A stretch of DNA of 64,000 nt from Synchiropus splendidus (taxonomy: Eukaryota; Chordata; Actinopteri; Syngnathiformes; Callionymidae), in assembly GCF_027744825.2 (NCBI RefSeq), contig NC_071351.1:18179001-18243000 (forward strand), read 5' to 3'. Each line of letters begins with the position of its first letter. Position 1 is the stretch's first letter. Position numbers and translations under genes: made by a program. Shown here piece after piece: positions 24,819 through 37,791 of this stretch. The notes beneath the pieces are model-generated. The model saw only the letters and a list, made by a program, of their open reading frames with translations. It was not told the origin of the DNA and did no database searches.

Positions 24819-27074
24819 ACGCCAAACATAAAAGTGTTGATAACTTTGGAAAAACACTTCAGACAGTTTAGATTTGATGTGCAACTACTAGAAAGACCCT
24901 TTCTGCTATAGTGGGAGGTTAAAATTTCATGTTCTGAAGCTTCCCTGAAAAGTTATGGCACAATGCACAAAAACGCTTTTCAGCCTGAGATAAGGTGGGT
25001 TTCGGAACGCCAAACATAAAAGTGTTGATAACTTTTGAAAAACACTTCAGACAGCTTAGATTTGATGTGCAACTACTAGAAAGACCCTTTCTGCTATAGT
25101 GGGAGGTTAAAATTTCATGTTCTGAAGCTTCCCTGAAAAGTTATGGCACAATGCACAAAAACGCTTTTCAGCCTGAGATAAGGTGGGTTTCGGAACGCCA
25201 AACATAAAAGTGTTGATAACTTTGGAAAAACACTTCAGACAGTTTAGATTTGATGTGCAACTACTAGAAAGACCCTTTCTGCTATAGTGGGAGGTTAAAA
25301 TTTCATGTTCTGAAGCTTCCCTGAAAAGTTATGGCACAATGCACAAAAACGCTTTTCAGCCTGAGATAAGGTGGGTTTCGGAACGCCAAACATAAAAGTG
25401 TTAATAACTTTGGAAAAACACTTCAGACAGTTTAGATTTGATGTGCAACTACTAGAAAGACCCTTTCTGCTATAGTGGGAGGTTAAAATTTCATGTTCTG
25501 AAGCTTCCCTGAAAAGTTATGGCACAATGCACAAAAACGCTTTTCAGCCTGAGATAAGGTGGGTTTCGGAACGCCAAACATAAAAGTGTTGATAACTTTG
25601 GAAAAACACTTCAGACAGTTTAGATTTGATGTGCAACTACTAGAAAGACCCTTTCTGCTATAGTGGGAGGTTAAAATTTCATGTTCTGAAGCTTCCCTGA
25701 AAAGTTATGGCACAATGCACAAAAACGCTTTTCAGCCTGAGATAAGGTGGGTTTCGGAACGCCAAACATAAAAGTGTTGATAACTTTCGAAAAACACTTC
25801 AGACAGTTTAGATTTGATGTGCAACTACTAGAAAGACCCTTTCTGCTATAGTGGGAGGTTAACATTTCATGTTCTGAAGCTTCCCTGAAAAGTTATGGCA
25901 CAATGCACAAAAACGCTTTTCAGCCTGAGATAAGGTGGGTTTCGGAACGCCAAACATAAAAGTGTTAATAACTTTGGAAAAACACTTCAGACAGTTTAGA
26001 TTTGATGTGCAACTACTAGAAAGACCCCTTCTGCTATAGTGGGAGGTTAAAATTTCATGTTCTGAAGCTTCCCTGAAAAGTTATGGCACAATGCACAAAA
26101 ACGCTTTTCAGCCTGAGATAAGGTGGGTTTCGGAACGCCAAACATAAAAGTGTTGATAACTTTGGAAAAACACTTCAGACAGTTTAGATTTGATGTGCAA
26201 CTACTAGAAAGACCCTTTCTGCTATAGTGGGAGGTTAAAATTTCATGTTCTGAAGCTTCCCTGAAAAGTTATGGCACAATGCACAAAAACGCTTTTCAGC
26301 CTGAGATAAGGTGGGTTTCGGAACGCCAAACATAAAAGTGTTGATAACTTTCGAAAAACACTTCAGAGAGCTTAGATTTGATGTGCAACTACTAGAAAGA
26401 CCCTTTCTGCTATAGTGGGAGGTTAAAATTTCATGTTCTGAAGCTTCCCTGAAAAGTTATGGCACAATGCGTAAAAACGCTTTTCAGCCTGAGATAAGGT
26501 GGGTTTCGGAACGACAAACATAAAAGTGTTGATAACTTTGGAAAAACACTTCAGACAGTTTAGATTTGATGTGCAACTACTAGAAAGACCCGTTCTGCTA
26601 TAGTGGGAGGTTAAAATTTCATGTTCTGAAGCTTCCCTGAAAAGTTATGGCACAATGCACAAAAACGCTTTTCAGCCTGAGATAAGGTGGGTTTCGGAAC
26701 GCCAAACATAAAAGTGTTAATAACTTTGGAAAAACACTTCAGACAGTTTAGATTTGATGTGCAACTACTAGAAAGACCCTTTCTGCTATAGTGGGAGGTT
26801 AAAATTTCATGTTCTGAAGCTTCCCTGAAAAGTTATGGCACAATGCGTAAAAACGCTTTTCAGCCTGAGATAAGGTGGGTTTCGGAACGCCAAACATAAA
26901 AGTGTTGATAACTTTGGAAAAACACTTCAGACAGTTTAGATTTGATGTGCAACTACTAGAAAGACCCTTTCTGCTATAGTGGGAGGTTAAAATTTCATGT
27001 TCTGAAGCTTCCCTGAAAAGTTATGGCACAATGCACAAAAACGCTTTTCAGCCTGAGATAAGGTGGGTTTCGGA
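24819..27074 (+). repeat. Mixed monomers, no clean higher-order period seen
   Basis: Order from 24819: B, C, B, D, B, F (G21, gttaacatt), D (gacccctt), B, A1 (A66, GT149, then gaacgacaa), B (gacccgtt), D (GT149), B. Apart from the gaacgacaa mark shared with 22185, the private marks here occur once, which suggests a less recently amplified stretch. Confidence 0.82.
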
Positions 27075-30000
27075 ACGCCAAACATAAAAGTGTTGATAAC
27101 TTTCGAAAAACACTTCAGAGAGCTTAGATTTGATGTGCACCTACTAGAAAGACCCTTTCTGCTATAGTGGGAGGTTAAAATTTCATGTTCTGAAGCTTCC
27201 CTGAAAAGTTATGGCACAATGCGTAAAAACGCTTTTCAGCCTGAGATAAGGTGGGTTTCGGAACGCCAAACATAAAAGTGTTGATAACTTTGGAAAAACA
27301 CTTCACACAGTTTAGATTTGATGTGCAACTACTAGAAATACCCTTTCTGCTATAGTGGGAGGTTAAAATTTCATGTTCTGAAGCTTTCCTGAAAAGTTAT
27401 GGCACAATGCACAAAAACGCTTTTCAGCCTGAGATAAGGTGGGTTTCGGAACGCCAAACATAAAAGTGTTGATAACTTTTGAAAAACACTTCAGACAGCT
27501 TAGATTTGATGTGCAACTACTAGAAAGACCCTTTCTGCTATAGTGGGAGGTTAAAATTTCATGTTCTGAAGCTTCCCTGAAAAGTTATGGCACAATGCAC
27601 AAAAACGCTTTTCAGCCTGAGATAAGGTGGGTTTCGGAACGCCAAACAGAAAAGTGTTGATAACTTTCGAAAAACACTTCAGACAGCTTAGATTTGATGT
27701 GCACCTACTAGAAAGACCCTTTCTGCTATAGTGGGAGGTTAAAATTTCATGTTCTGAAGCTTCCCTGAAAAGTTATGGCACAATGCGTAAAAACGCTTTT
27801 CAGCCTGAGATAAGGTGGGTTTCGGAACGCCAAACATAAAAGTGTTGATAACTTTGGAAAAACACTTCAGACAGTTTAGATTTGATGTGCAACTACTAGA
27901 AAGACCCTTTCTGCTATAGTGGGAGGTTAAAATTTCATGTTCTGAAGCTTCCCTGAAAAGTTATGGCACAATGCACAAAAACGCTTTTCAGCCTGAGATA
28001 AGGTGGGTTTCGGAACGCCAAACATAAAAGTGTTAATAACTTTCGAAAAACACTTCAGACAGTTTAGATTTGATGTGCAACTACTAGAAAGACCCTTTCT
28101 GCTATAGTGGGAGGTTAAAATTTCATGTTCTGAAGCTTCCCTGAAAAGTTATGGCACAATGCACAAAAACGCTTTTCAGCCTGAGATAAGGTGGGTTTCG
28201 GAACGCCAAACATAAAAGTGTTGATAACTTTTGAAAAACACTTCAGACAGCTTAGATTTGATGTGCAACTACTAGAAAGACCCTTTCTGCTATAGTGGGA
28301 GGTTAAAATTTCATGTTCTGAAGCTTCCCTGAAAAGTTATGGCACAATGCACAAAAACGCTTTTCAGCCTGAGATAAGGTGGGTTTCGGAACGCCAAACA
28401 TAAAAGTCTTGATAACTTTCGAAAAACACTTCAGACAGCTTAGATTTGATGTGCACCTACTAGAAAGACCCTTTCTGCTATAGTGGGAGGTTAAAATTTC
28501 ATGTTCTGAAGCTTCCCTGAAAAGTTATGGCACAATGCGTAAAAACGCTTTTCAGCCTGAGATAAGGTGGGTTTCGGAACGCCAAACATAAAAGTGTTGA
28601 TAACTTTGGAAAAACACTTCAGACAGTTTAGATTTGATGTGCAACTACTAGAAAGACCCTTTCTGCTATAGTGGGAGGTTAAAATTTCATGTTCTGAAGC
28701 TTCCCTGAAAAGTTATGGCACAATGCACAAAAACGCTTTTCAGCCTGAGATAAGGTGGGTTTCGGAACGCCAAACATAAAAGTGTTGATAACTTTCGAAA
28801 AACACTTCAGACAGCTTAGATTTGATGTGCACCTACTAGAAAGACCCTTTCTGCTATAGTGGGAGGTTAAAATTTCATGTTCTGAAGCTTCCCTGAAAAG
28901 TTATGGCACAATGCGTAAAAACGCTTTTCAGCCTGAGATAAGGTGGGTTTCGGAACGCCAAACATAAAAGTGTTGATAACTTTGGAAAAACACTTCAGAC
29001 AGTTTAGATTTGATGTGCAACTACTAGAAAGACCCTTTCTGCTATAGTGGGAGGTTAAAATTTCATGTTCTGAAGCTTCCCTGAAAAGTTATGGCACAAT
29101 GCACAAAAACGCTTTTCAGCCTGAGATAAGGTGGGTTTCGGAACGCCAAACATAAAAGTGTTAATAACTTTGGAAAAACACTTCAGACAGTTTAGATTTG
29201 ATGTGCAACTACTAGAAAGACCCTTTCTGCTATAGTGGGAGGTTAAAATTTCATGTTCTGAAGCTTCCCTGAAAAGTTATGGCACAATGCACAAAAACGC
29301 TTTTCAGCCTGAGATAAGGTGGGTTTCGGAACGCCAAACATAAAAGTGTTGATAACTTTGGAAAAACACTTCAGACAGTTTAGATTTGATGTGCAACTAC
29401 TAGAAAGACCCTTTCTGCTATAGTGGGAGGTTAAAATTTCATGTTCTGAAGCTTCCCTGAAAAGTTATGGCACAATGCACAAAAACGCTTTTCAGCCTGA
29501 GATAAGGTGGGTTTCGGAACGCCAAACATAAAAGTGTTAATAACTTTGGAAAAACACTTCAGACAGTTTAGATTTGATGTGCAACTACTAGAAAGACCCT
29601 TTCTGCTATAGTGGGAGGTTAAAATTTCATGTTCTGAAGCTTCCCTGAAAAGTTATGGCACAATGCACAAAAACGCTTTTCAGCCTGAGATAAGGTGGGT
29701 TTCGGAACGCCAAACATAAAAGTGTTGATAACTTTCGAAAAACACTTCAGAGAGCTTAGATTTGATGTGCACCTACTAGAAAGACCCTTTCTGCTATAGT
29801 GGGAGGTTAAAATTTCATGTTCTGAAGCTTCCCTGAAAAGTTATGGCACAATACGTAAAAACGCTTTTCAGCCTGAGATAAGGTGGGTTTCGGAACGCCA
29901 AACATAAAAGTGTTGATAACTTTGGAAAAACACTTCAGACAGTTTAGATTTGATGTGCAACTACTAGAAAGACCCTTTCTGCTATAGTGGGAGGTTAAAA

Positions 30001-31963
30001 TTTCATGTTCTGAAGCTTTCCTGAAAAGTTATGGCACAATGCACAAAAACGCTTTTCAGCCTGAGATAAGGTGGGTTTCGGAACGCCAAACATAAAAGTG
30101 TTGATAACTTTCGAAAAACACTTCAGACAGCTTAGATTTGATGTGCACCTACTAGAAAGACCCTTTCTGCTATAGTGGGAGGTTAAAATTTCATGTTCTG
30201 AAGCTTCCCTGAAAAGTTATGGCACAATGCGTAAAAACGCTTTTCAGCCTGAGATAAGGTGGGTTTCGGAACGCCAAACATAAAAGTGTTGATAACTTTG
30301 GAAAAACACTTCAGACAGTTTAGATTTGATGTGCAACTACTAGAAAGACCCTTTCTGCTATAGTGGGAGGTTAAAATTTCATGTTCTGAAGCTTCCCTGA
30401 AAAGTTATGGCACAATGCACGAAAACGCTTTTCAGCCTGAGATAAGGTGGGTTTCGGAACGCCAAACATAAAAGTGTTAATAACTTTGGAAAAACACTTC
30501 AGACAGTTTAGATTTGATGTGCAACTACTAGAAAGACCCTTTCTGCTACAGTGGGAGGTTAAAATTTCATGTTCTGAAGCTTCCCTGAAAAGTTATGGCA
30601 CAATGCACAAAAACGCTTTTCAGCCTGAGATAAGGTGGGTTTCGGAACGCCAAACATAAAAGTGTTGATAACTTTGGAAAAACACTTCAGACAGTTTAGA
30701 TTTGATGTGCAACTACTAGAAAGACCCTTTCTGCTATAGTGGGAGGTTAAAATTTCATGTTCTGAAGCTTCCCTGAAAAGTTATGGCACAATGCACAAAA
30801 ACGCTTTTCAGCCTGAGATAAGGTGGGTTTCGGAACGCCAAACATAAAAGTGTTAATAACTTTGGAAAAACACTTCAGACAGTTTAGATTTGATGTGCAA
30901 CTACTAGAAAGACCCTTTCTGCTATAGTGGGAGGTTAAAATTTCATGTTCTGAAGCTTCCCTGAAAAGTTATGGCACAATGCACAAAAACGCTTTTCAGC
31001 CTGAGATAAGGTGGGTTTCGGAACGCCAAACATAAAAGTGTTGATAACTTTCGAAAAACACTTCAGAGAGCTTAGATTTGATGTGCACCTACTAGAAAGA
31101 CCCTTTCTGCTATAGTGGGAGGTTAAAATTTCATGTTCTGAAGCTTCCCTGAAAAGTTATGGCACAATGCGTAAAAACGCTTTTCAGCCTGAGATAAGGT
31201 GGGTTTCGGAACGCCAAACATAAAAGTGTTGATAACTTTGGAAAAACACTTCACACAGTTTAGATTTGATGTGCAACTACTAGAAAGACCCTTTCTGCTA
31301 TAGTGGGAGGTTAAAATTTCATGTTCTGAAGCTTTCCTGAGAAAGTTATGGCACAATGCACAAAAACGCTTTTCAGCCCGTGATAAGGTGGGTTTCGGAA
31401 CGCCAAACATAAAAGTGTTGATAACTTTTGAAAAACACTTCAGACAGCTTAGATTTGATGTGCAACTACTAGAAACACCCTTTCTGCTATAGTGGGAGGT
31501 TAAAATTTCATGTTCTGAAGCTTCCCTGAAAAGTTATGGCACAATGCACAAAAACGCTTTTCAGCCTGAGATAAGGTGGGTTTCGGAACGCCAAACATAA
31601 AAGTGTTGATAACTTTCGAAAAACACTTCAGACAGCTTAGATTTTATGTGCACCTACTAGAAAGACCCTTTCTGCTATAGTGGGAGGTTAAAATTTCATG
31701 TTCTGAAGCTTCCCTGAAAAGTTATGGCACAATGCGTAAAAACGCTTTTCAGCCTGAGATAAGGTGGGTTTCGGAACGCCAAACATAAAAGTGTTGATAA
31801 CTTTGGAAAAACACTTCAGACAGTTTAGATTTGATGTGCAACTACTAGAAAGACCCTTTCTGCTATAGTGGGAGGTTAAAATTTCATGTTCTGAAGCTTT
31901 CCTGAAAAGTTATGGCACAATGCACAAAAACGCTTTTCAGCCTGAGATAAGGTGGGTTTCGGA
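27075..31963 (+). repeat. Complex block P, copy 2
   Basis: Order: A1, B' (agaaatacc), C, A2 (aacagaaaag), B, F, C, A2 (aaagtctt), B, A2, B, D, B, D, A1 (aatacgtaa), B, A2, B (cacgaaaac), D (ctacagtgg), B, D, A1, B' (1-bp insertion near 31341), C (aacacc), A2 (attttatgt at 31641), B. It matches 1-4325; relative to that copy it holds three additional monomers (A2, B, F) between the first C and the second C. Private differences include aacagaaaag near 27646, and gcttttcag here where copy 1 has gctattcag near 346. Confidence 0.92.
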
Positions 31964-34407
31964 ACGCCAAACATAAAAGTGTTGATAACTTTCGAAAAAC
32001 ACTTCAGACAGCTTAGATTTGATGTGCACCTACTAGAAAGACCCTTTCTGCTATAGTGGGAGGTTAAAATTTCATGTTCTGAAGCTTCCCTGAAAAGTTA
32101 TGGCACAATGCGTAAAAACGCTTTTCAGCCTGAGATAAGGTGGGTTTCGGAACGCCAAACATAAAAGTGTTGATAACTTTGGAAAAACACTTCAGACAGT
32201 TTAGATTTGATGTGCAACTACTAGAAAGACCCTTTCTGCTATAGTGGGAGGTTAAAATTTCATGTTCTGAAGCTTCCCTGAAAAGTTATGGCACAATGCA
32301 CAAAAACGCTTTTCAGCCTGAGATAAGGTGGGTTTCGGAACGCCAAACATAAAAGTGTTAATAACTTTGGAAAAACACTTCAGACAGTTTAGATTTGATG
32401 TGCAACTACTAGAAAGACCCTTTCTGCTATAGTGGGAGGTTAAAATTTCATGTTCTGAAGCTTCCCTGAAAAGTTATGGCACAATGCACAAAAACGCTTT
32501 TCAGCCTGAGATAAGGTGGGTTTCGGAACGCCAAACATAAAAGTGTTGATAACTTTGGAAAAACACTTCAGACAGTTTAGATTTGATGTGCAACTACTAG
32601 AAAGACCCTTTCTGCTATAGTGGGAGGTTAAAATTTCATGTTCTGAAGCTTCCCTGAAAAGTTATGGCACAATGCAAAAAAACGCTTTTCAGCCTGAGAT
32701 AAGGTGGGTTTCGGAACGCCAAACATAAAAGTGTTGATAACTTTCGAAAAACACTTCAGAGAGCTTAGATTTGATGTGCAACTACTAGAAAGACCCTTTC
32801 TGCTATAGTGGGAGGTTAAAATTTCATGTTCTGAAGCTTCCCTGAAAAGTTATAGCACAATGCGTAAAAACGCTTTTCATCCTGAGATAAGGTGGGTTTC
32901 GGAACGCCAAACATAAAAGTGTTGATAACTTTGGAAAAACACTTCAGACAGTTTAGATTTGATGTGCAACTACTAGAAAGACCCTTTCTGCTATAGTGGG
33001 AGGTTAAAATTTCATGTTCTGAAGCTTCCCTGAAAAGTTATGGCACAATGCGTAAAAACGCTTTTCAGCCTGAGATAAGGTGGGTTTCGGAACGCCAAAC
33101 ATTAAAGTGCTGATAACTTTGGAAAAACACTTCAGACAGTTTAGATTTGATGTGCAACTACTAGAAAGACCCTTTCTGCTATAGTGGGAGGTTAAAATTT
33201 CATGTTCTGAAGCTGCCCTGAAAAGTTATGGCACAATGCACAAAAACGCTTTTCAGCCTGAGATAAGGTGGGTTTCGGAACGCCAAACATAAAAGTGTTG
33301 ATAACTTTCGAAAAACACTTCAGAGAGCTTAGATTTGATGTGCACCTACTAGAAAGACCCTTTCTGCTATAGTGGGAGGTTAAAATTTCATGTTCTGAAG
33401 CTTCCCTGAAAAGTTATGGCACAATGCGTAAAAACGCTTTTCAGCCTGAGATAAGGTGGGTTTCGGAACGCCAAACATAAAAGTGTTGATAACTTTTGAA
33501 AAACACTTCAGAGAGCTTAGATTTGATGTGCACCTACTAGAAAGACCCTTTCTGCTATAGTGGGAGGTTAAAATTTCATGTTCTGAAGCTTTCCTGAAAA
33601 GTTATGGCACAATGCACAAAAACGCTTTTCAGCCTGAGATAAGGTGGGTTTCGGAACGCCAAACATAAAAGTGTTGATAACTTTTGAAAAACACTTCAGA
33701 CAGCTTAGATTTGATGTGCAACTACTAGAAAGACCCTTTCTGCTATAGTGGGAGGTTAAAATTTCATGTTCTGAAGCTTCCCTGAAAAGTTATGGCACAA
33801 TGCACAAAAACGCTTTTCAGCCTGAGATAAGGTGGGTTTCGGAACGCCAAACATAAAAGTTTTGAAAACTTTCGAAAAACACTTCAGACAGCTTAGATTT
33901 GATGTGCACCTACTAGAAAGACCCTTTCTGCTATAGTGGGAGGTTAAAATTTCATGTTCTGAAGCTTCCCTGAAAAGTTATGGCACAATGCGTAAAAACG
34001 CTTTTCAGCCTGAGATAAGGTGGGTTTCGGAACGCCAAACATAAAAGTGTTGATAACTTTGGAAAAACACTTCAGACAGTTTAGATTTGATGTGCAACTA
34101 CTAGAAAGACCCTTTCTGCTATAGTGGGAGGTTAAAATTTCATGTTCTGAAGCTTCCCTGAAAAGTTATGGCACAATGCACAAAAACGCTTTTCAGCCTG
34201 AGATAAGGTGGGTTTCGGAACGCCAAACATAAAAGTGTTAATAACTTTGGAAAAACACTTCAGACAGTTTAGATTTGATGTGCAACTACTAGAAAGACCC
34301 TTTCTGCTATAGTGGGAGGTTAAAATTTCATGTTCTGAAGCTTCCCTGAAAAGTTATGGCACAATGCACAAAAACGCTTTTCAGCCTGAGATAAGGTGGG
34401 TTTCGGA
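31964..34407 (+). repeat. Mixed monomers with several private changes and a mosaic unit
   Basis: Order: A2, B, D, B, A1 (A66, GT149; tatagcaca, ttttcatcc), B (GT149), B (acattaaagtgct, gctgccctg), A1, mosaic unit at 33468, C, A2 (aagttttgaaaac), B, D. The unit at 33468-33655 combines T30 (class C), G46 and C66 (class A1), T125 and AC149 (class B'). Single-copy marks are more frequent here than in the amplified blocks, consistent with an older stretch. Confidence 0.83.
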
Positions 34408-37400
34408 ACGCCAAACATAAAAGTGTTGATAACTTTGGAAAAACACTTCAGACAGTTTAGATTTGATGTGCAACTACTAGAAAGACCCTTTCTGCTATAG
34501 TGGGAGGTTAAAATTTCATGTTCTGAACCTTCCCTGAAAAGTTATGGCACAATGCACAAAAACGCTTTTCAGCCTGAGATAAGGTGGGTTTCGGAACGCC
34601 AAACATAAAAGTGTTAATAACTTTGGAAAAACACTTCAGACAGTTTAGATTTGATGTGCAACTACTAGAAAGACCCTTTCTGCTATAGTGGGAGGTTAAA
34701 ATTTCATGTTCTCAAGCTTCCCTGAAAAGTTATGGCACAATGCACAAAAACGCTTTTCAGCCTGAGATAAGGTGGGTTTCGGAACGCCAAACATAAAAGT
34801 GTTGATAACTTTCGAAAAACACTTCAGAGAGCTTAGATTTGATGTGCACCTACTAGAAAGACCCTTTCTGCTATAGTGGGAGGTTAAAATTTCATGTTCT
34901 GAAGCTTCCCTGAAAAGTTATGGCACAATGCGTAAAAACGCTTTTCAGCCTGAGATAAGGTGGGTTTCGGAACGCCAAACATAAAAGTGTTGATAACTTT
35001 GGAAAAACACTTCAGACAGTTTAGATTTGATGTGCAACTACTAGAAAGACCCTTTCTGCTATAGTGGGAGGTTAAAATTTCATGTTCTGAAGCTTTCCTG
35101 AAAAGTTATGGCACAATGCACAAAAACGCTTTTCAGCCTGAGATAAGGTGGGTTTCGGAACGCCAAACATAAAAGTGTTGATAACTTTTGAAAAACACTT
35201 CAGACAGCTTAGATTTGATGTGCAACTACTAGAAACACCCTTTCTGCTATAGTGGGAGGTTAAAATTTCATGTTCTGAAGCTTCCCTGAAAAGTTATGGC
35301 ACAATGCACAAAAACGCTTTTCAGCCTGAGATAAGGTGGGTTTCGGAACGCCAAACATAAAAGTGTTGATAACTTTCGAAAAACACTTCAGACAGCTTAG
35401 ATTTGATGTGCACCTACTAGAAAGACCCTTTCTGCTATAGTGGGAGGTTAAAATTTCATGTTCTGAAGCTTCCCTGAAAAGTTATGGCACAATGCACAAA
35501 AACGCTTTTCAGCCTGAGATAAGGTGGGTTTCGGAACGCCAAACATAAAAGTGTTAATAACTTTGGAAAAACACTTCAGACAGTTTAGATTTGATGTGCA
35601 ACTACTAGAAAGACCCTTTCTGCTATAGTGGGAGGTTAAAATTTCATGTTCTCAAGCTTCCCTGAAAAGTTATGGCACAATGCACAAAAACGCTTTTCAG
35701 CCTGAGATAAGGTGGGTTTCGGAACGCCAAACATAAAAGTGTTGATAACTTTCGAAAAACACTTCAGAGAGCTTAGATTTGATGTGCACCTACTAGAAAG
35801 ACCCTTTCTGCTATAGTGGGAGGTTAAAATTTCATGTTCTGAAGCTTCCCTGAAAAGTTATGGCACAATGCGTAAAAACGCTTTTCAGCCTGAGATAAGG
35901 TGGGTTTCGGAACGCCAAACATAAAAGTGTTGATAACTTTGGAAAAACACTTCAGACAGTTTAGATTTGATGTGCAACTACTAGAAAGACCCTTTCTGCT
36001 ATAGTGGGAGGTTAAAATTTCATGTTCTGAAGCTTTCCTGAAAAGTTATGGCACAATGCACAAAAACGCTTTTCAGCCTGAGATAAGGTGGGTTTCGGAA
36101 CGCCAAACATAAAAGTGTTGATAACTTTTGAAAAACACTTCAGACAGCTTAGATTTGATGTGCAACTACTAGAAACACCCTTTCTGCTATAGTGGGAGGT
36201 TAAAATTTCATGTTCTGAAGCTTCCCTGAAAAGTTATGGCACAATGCACAAAAACGCTTTTCAGCCTGAGATAAGGTGGGTTTCGGAACGCCAAACATAA
36301 AAGTGTTGATAACTTTCGAAAAACACTTCAGACAGCTTAGATTTGATGTGCACCTACTAGAAAGACCCTTTCTGCTATAGTGGGAGGTTAAAATTTCATG
36401 TTCTGAAGCTTCCCTGAAAAGTTATGGCACAATGCACAAAAACGCTTTTCAGCCTGAGATAAGGTGGGTTTCGGAACGCCAAACATAAAAGTGTTAATAA
36501 CTTTGGAAAAACACTTCAGACAGTTTAGATTTGATGTGCAACTACTAGAAAGACCCTTTCTGCTATAGTGGGAGGTTAAAATTTCATGTTCTGAAGCTTC
36601 CCTGAAAAGTTATGGCACAATGCACAAAAACGCTTTTCAGCCTGAGATAAGGTGGGTTTCGGAACGCCAAACATAAAAGTGTTGATAACTTTGGAAAAAC
36701 ACTTCAGACAGTTTAGATTTGATGTGCAACTACTAGAAAGACCCTTTCTGCTATAGTGGGAGGTTAAAATTTCATGTTCTGAACCTTCCCTGAAAAGTTA
36801 TGGCACAATGCACAAAAACGCTTTTCAGCCTGAGATAAGGTGGGTTTCGGAACGCCAAACATAAAAGTGTTAATAACTTTGGAAAAACACTTCAGACAGT
36901 TTAGATTTGATGTGCAACTACTAGAAAGACCCTTTCTGCTATAGTGGGAGGTTAAAATTTCATGTTCTCAAGCTTCCCTGAAAAGTTATGGCACAATGCA
37001 CAAAAACGCTTTTCAGCCTGAGATAAGGTGGGTTTCGGAACGCCAAACATAAAAGTGTTGATAACTTTCGAAAAACACTTCAGAGAGCTTAGATTTGATG
37101 TGCACCTACTAGAAAGACCCTTTCTGCTATAGTGGGAGGTTAAAATTTCATGTTCTGAAGCTTCCCTGAAAAGTTATGGCACAATGCGTAAAAACGCTTT
37201 TCAGCCTGAGATAAGGTGGGTTTCGGAACGCCAAACATAAAAGTGTTGATAACTTTGGAAAAACACTTCAGACAGTTTAGATTTGATGTGCAACTACTAG
37301 AAAGACCCTTTCTGCTATAGTGGGAGGTTAAAATTTCATGTTCTGAAGCTTTCCTGAAAAGTTATGGCACAATGCACAAAAACGCTTTTCAGCCTGAGAT

Positions 37401-37791
37401 AAGGTGGGTTTCGGAACGCCAAACATAAAAGTGTTGATAACTTTTGAAAAACACTTCAGACAGCTTAGATTTGATGTGCAACTACTAGAAACACCCTTTC
37501 TGCTATAGTGGGAGGTTAAAATTTCATGTTCTGAAGCTTCCCTGAAAAGTTATGGCACAATGCACAAAAACGCTTTTCAGCCTGAGATAAGGTGGGTTTC
37601 GGAACGCCAAACATAAAAGTGTTGATAACTTTCGAAAAACACTTCAGACAGCTTAGATTTGATGTGCACCTACTAGAAAGACCCTTTCTGCTATAGTGGG
37701 AGGTTAAAATTTCATGTTCTGAAGCTTCCCTGAAAAGTTATGGCACAATGCACAAAAACGCTTTTCAGCCTGAGATAAGGTGGGTTTCGGA
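34408..37791 (+). repeat. 5-mer higher-order repeat, three copies, with a two-monomer insert
   Basis: The unit D (ctcaagctt), A1, B (T125), C (aacacc), A2 with AC149 spans 940 bp. Copies: 34596-35535, 35536-36475 and 36852-37791. The ctcaagctt mark is at 34711, 35651 and 36967 (offsets 940 and 1316). Between copies 2 and 3 lie a D and a B with gaaccttcc (36476-36851). The same gaaccttcc B precedes copy 1 (34408-34595). So the insert restores the original left flank, as expected if a 12-monomer segment was itself duplicated. Confidence 0.93.
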
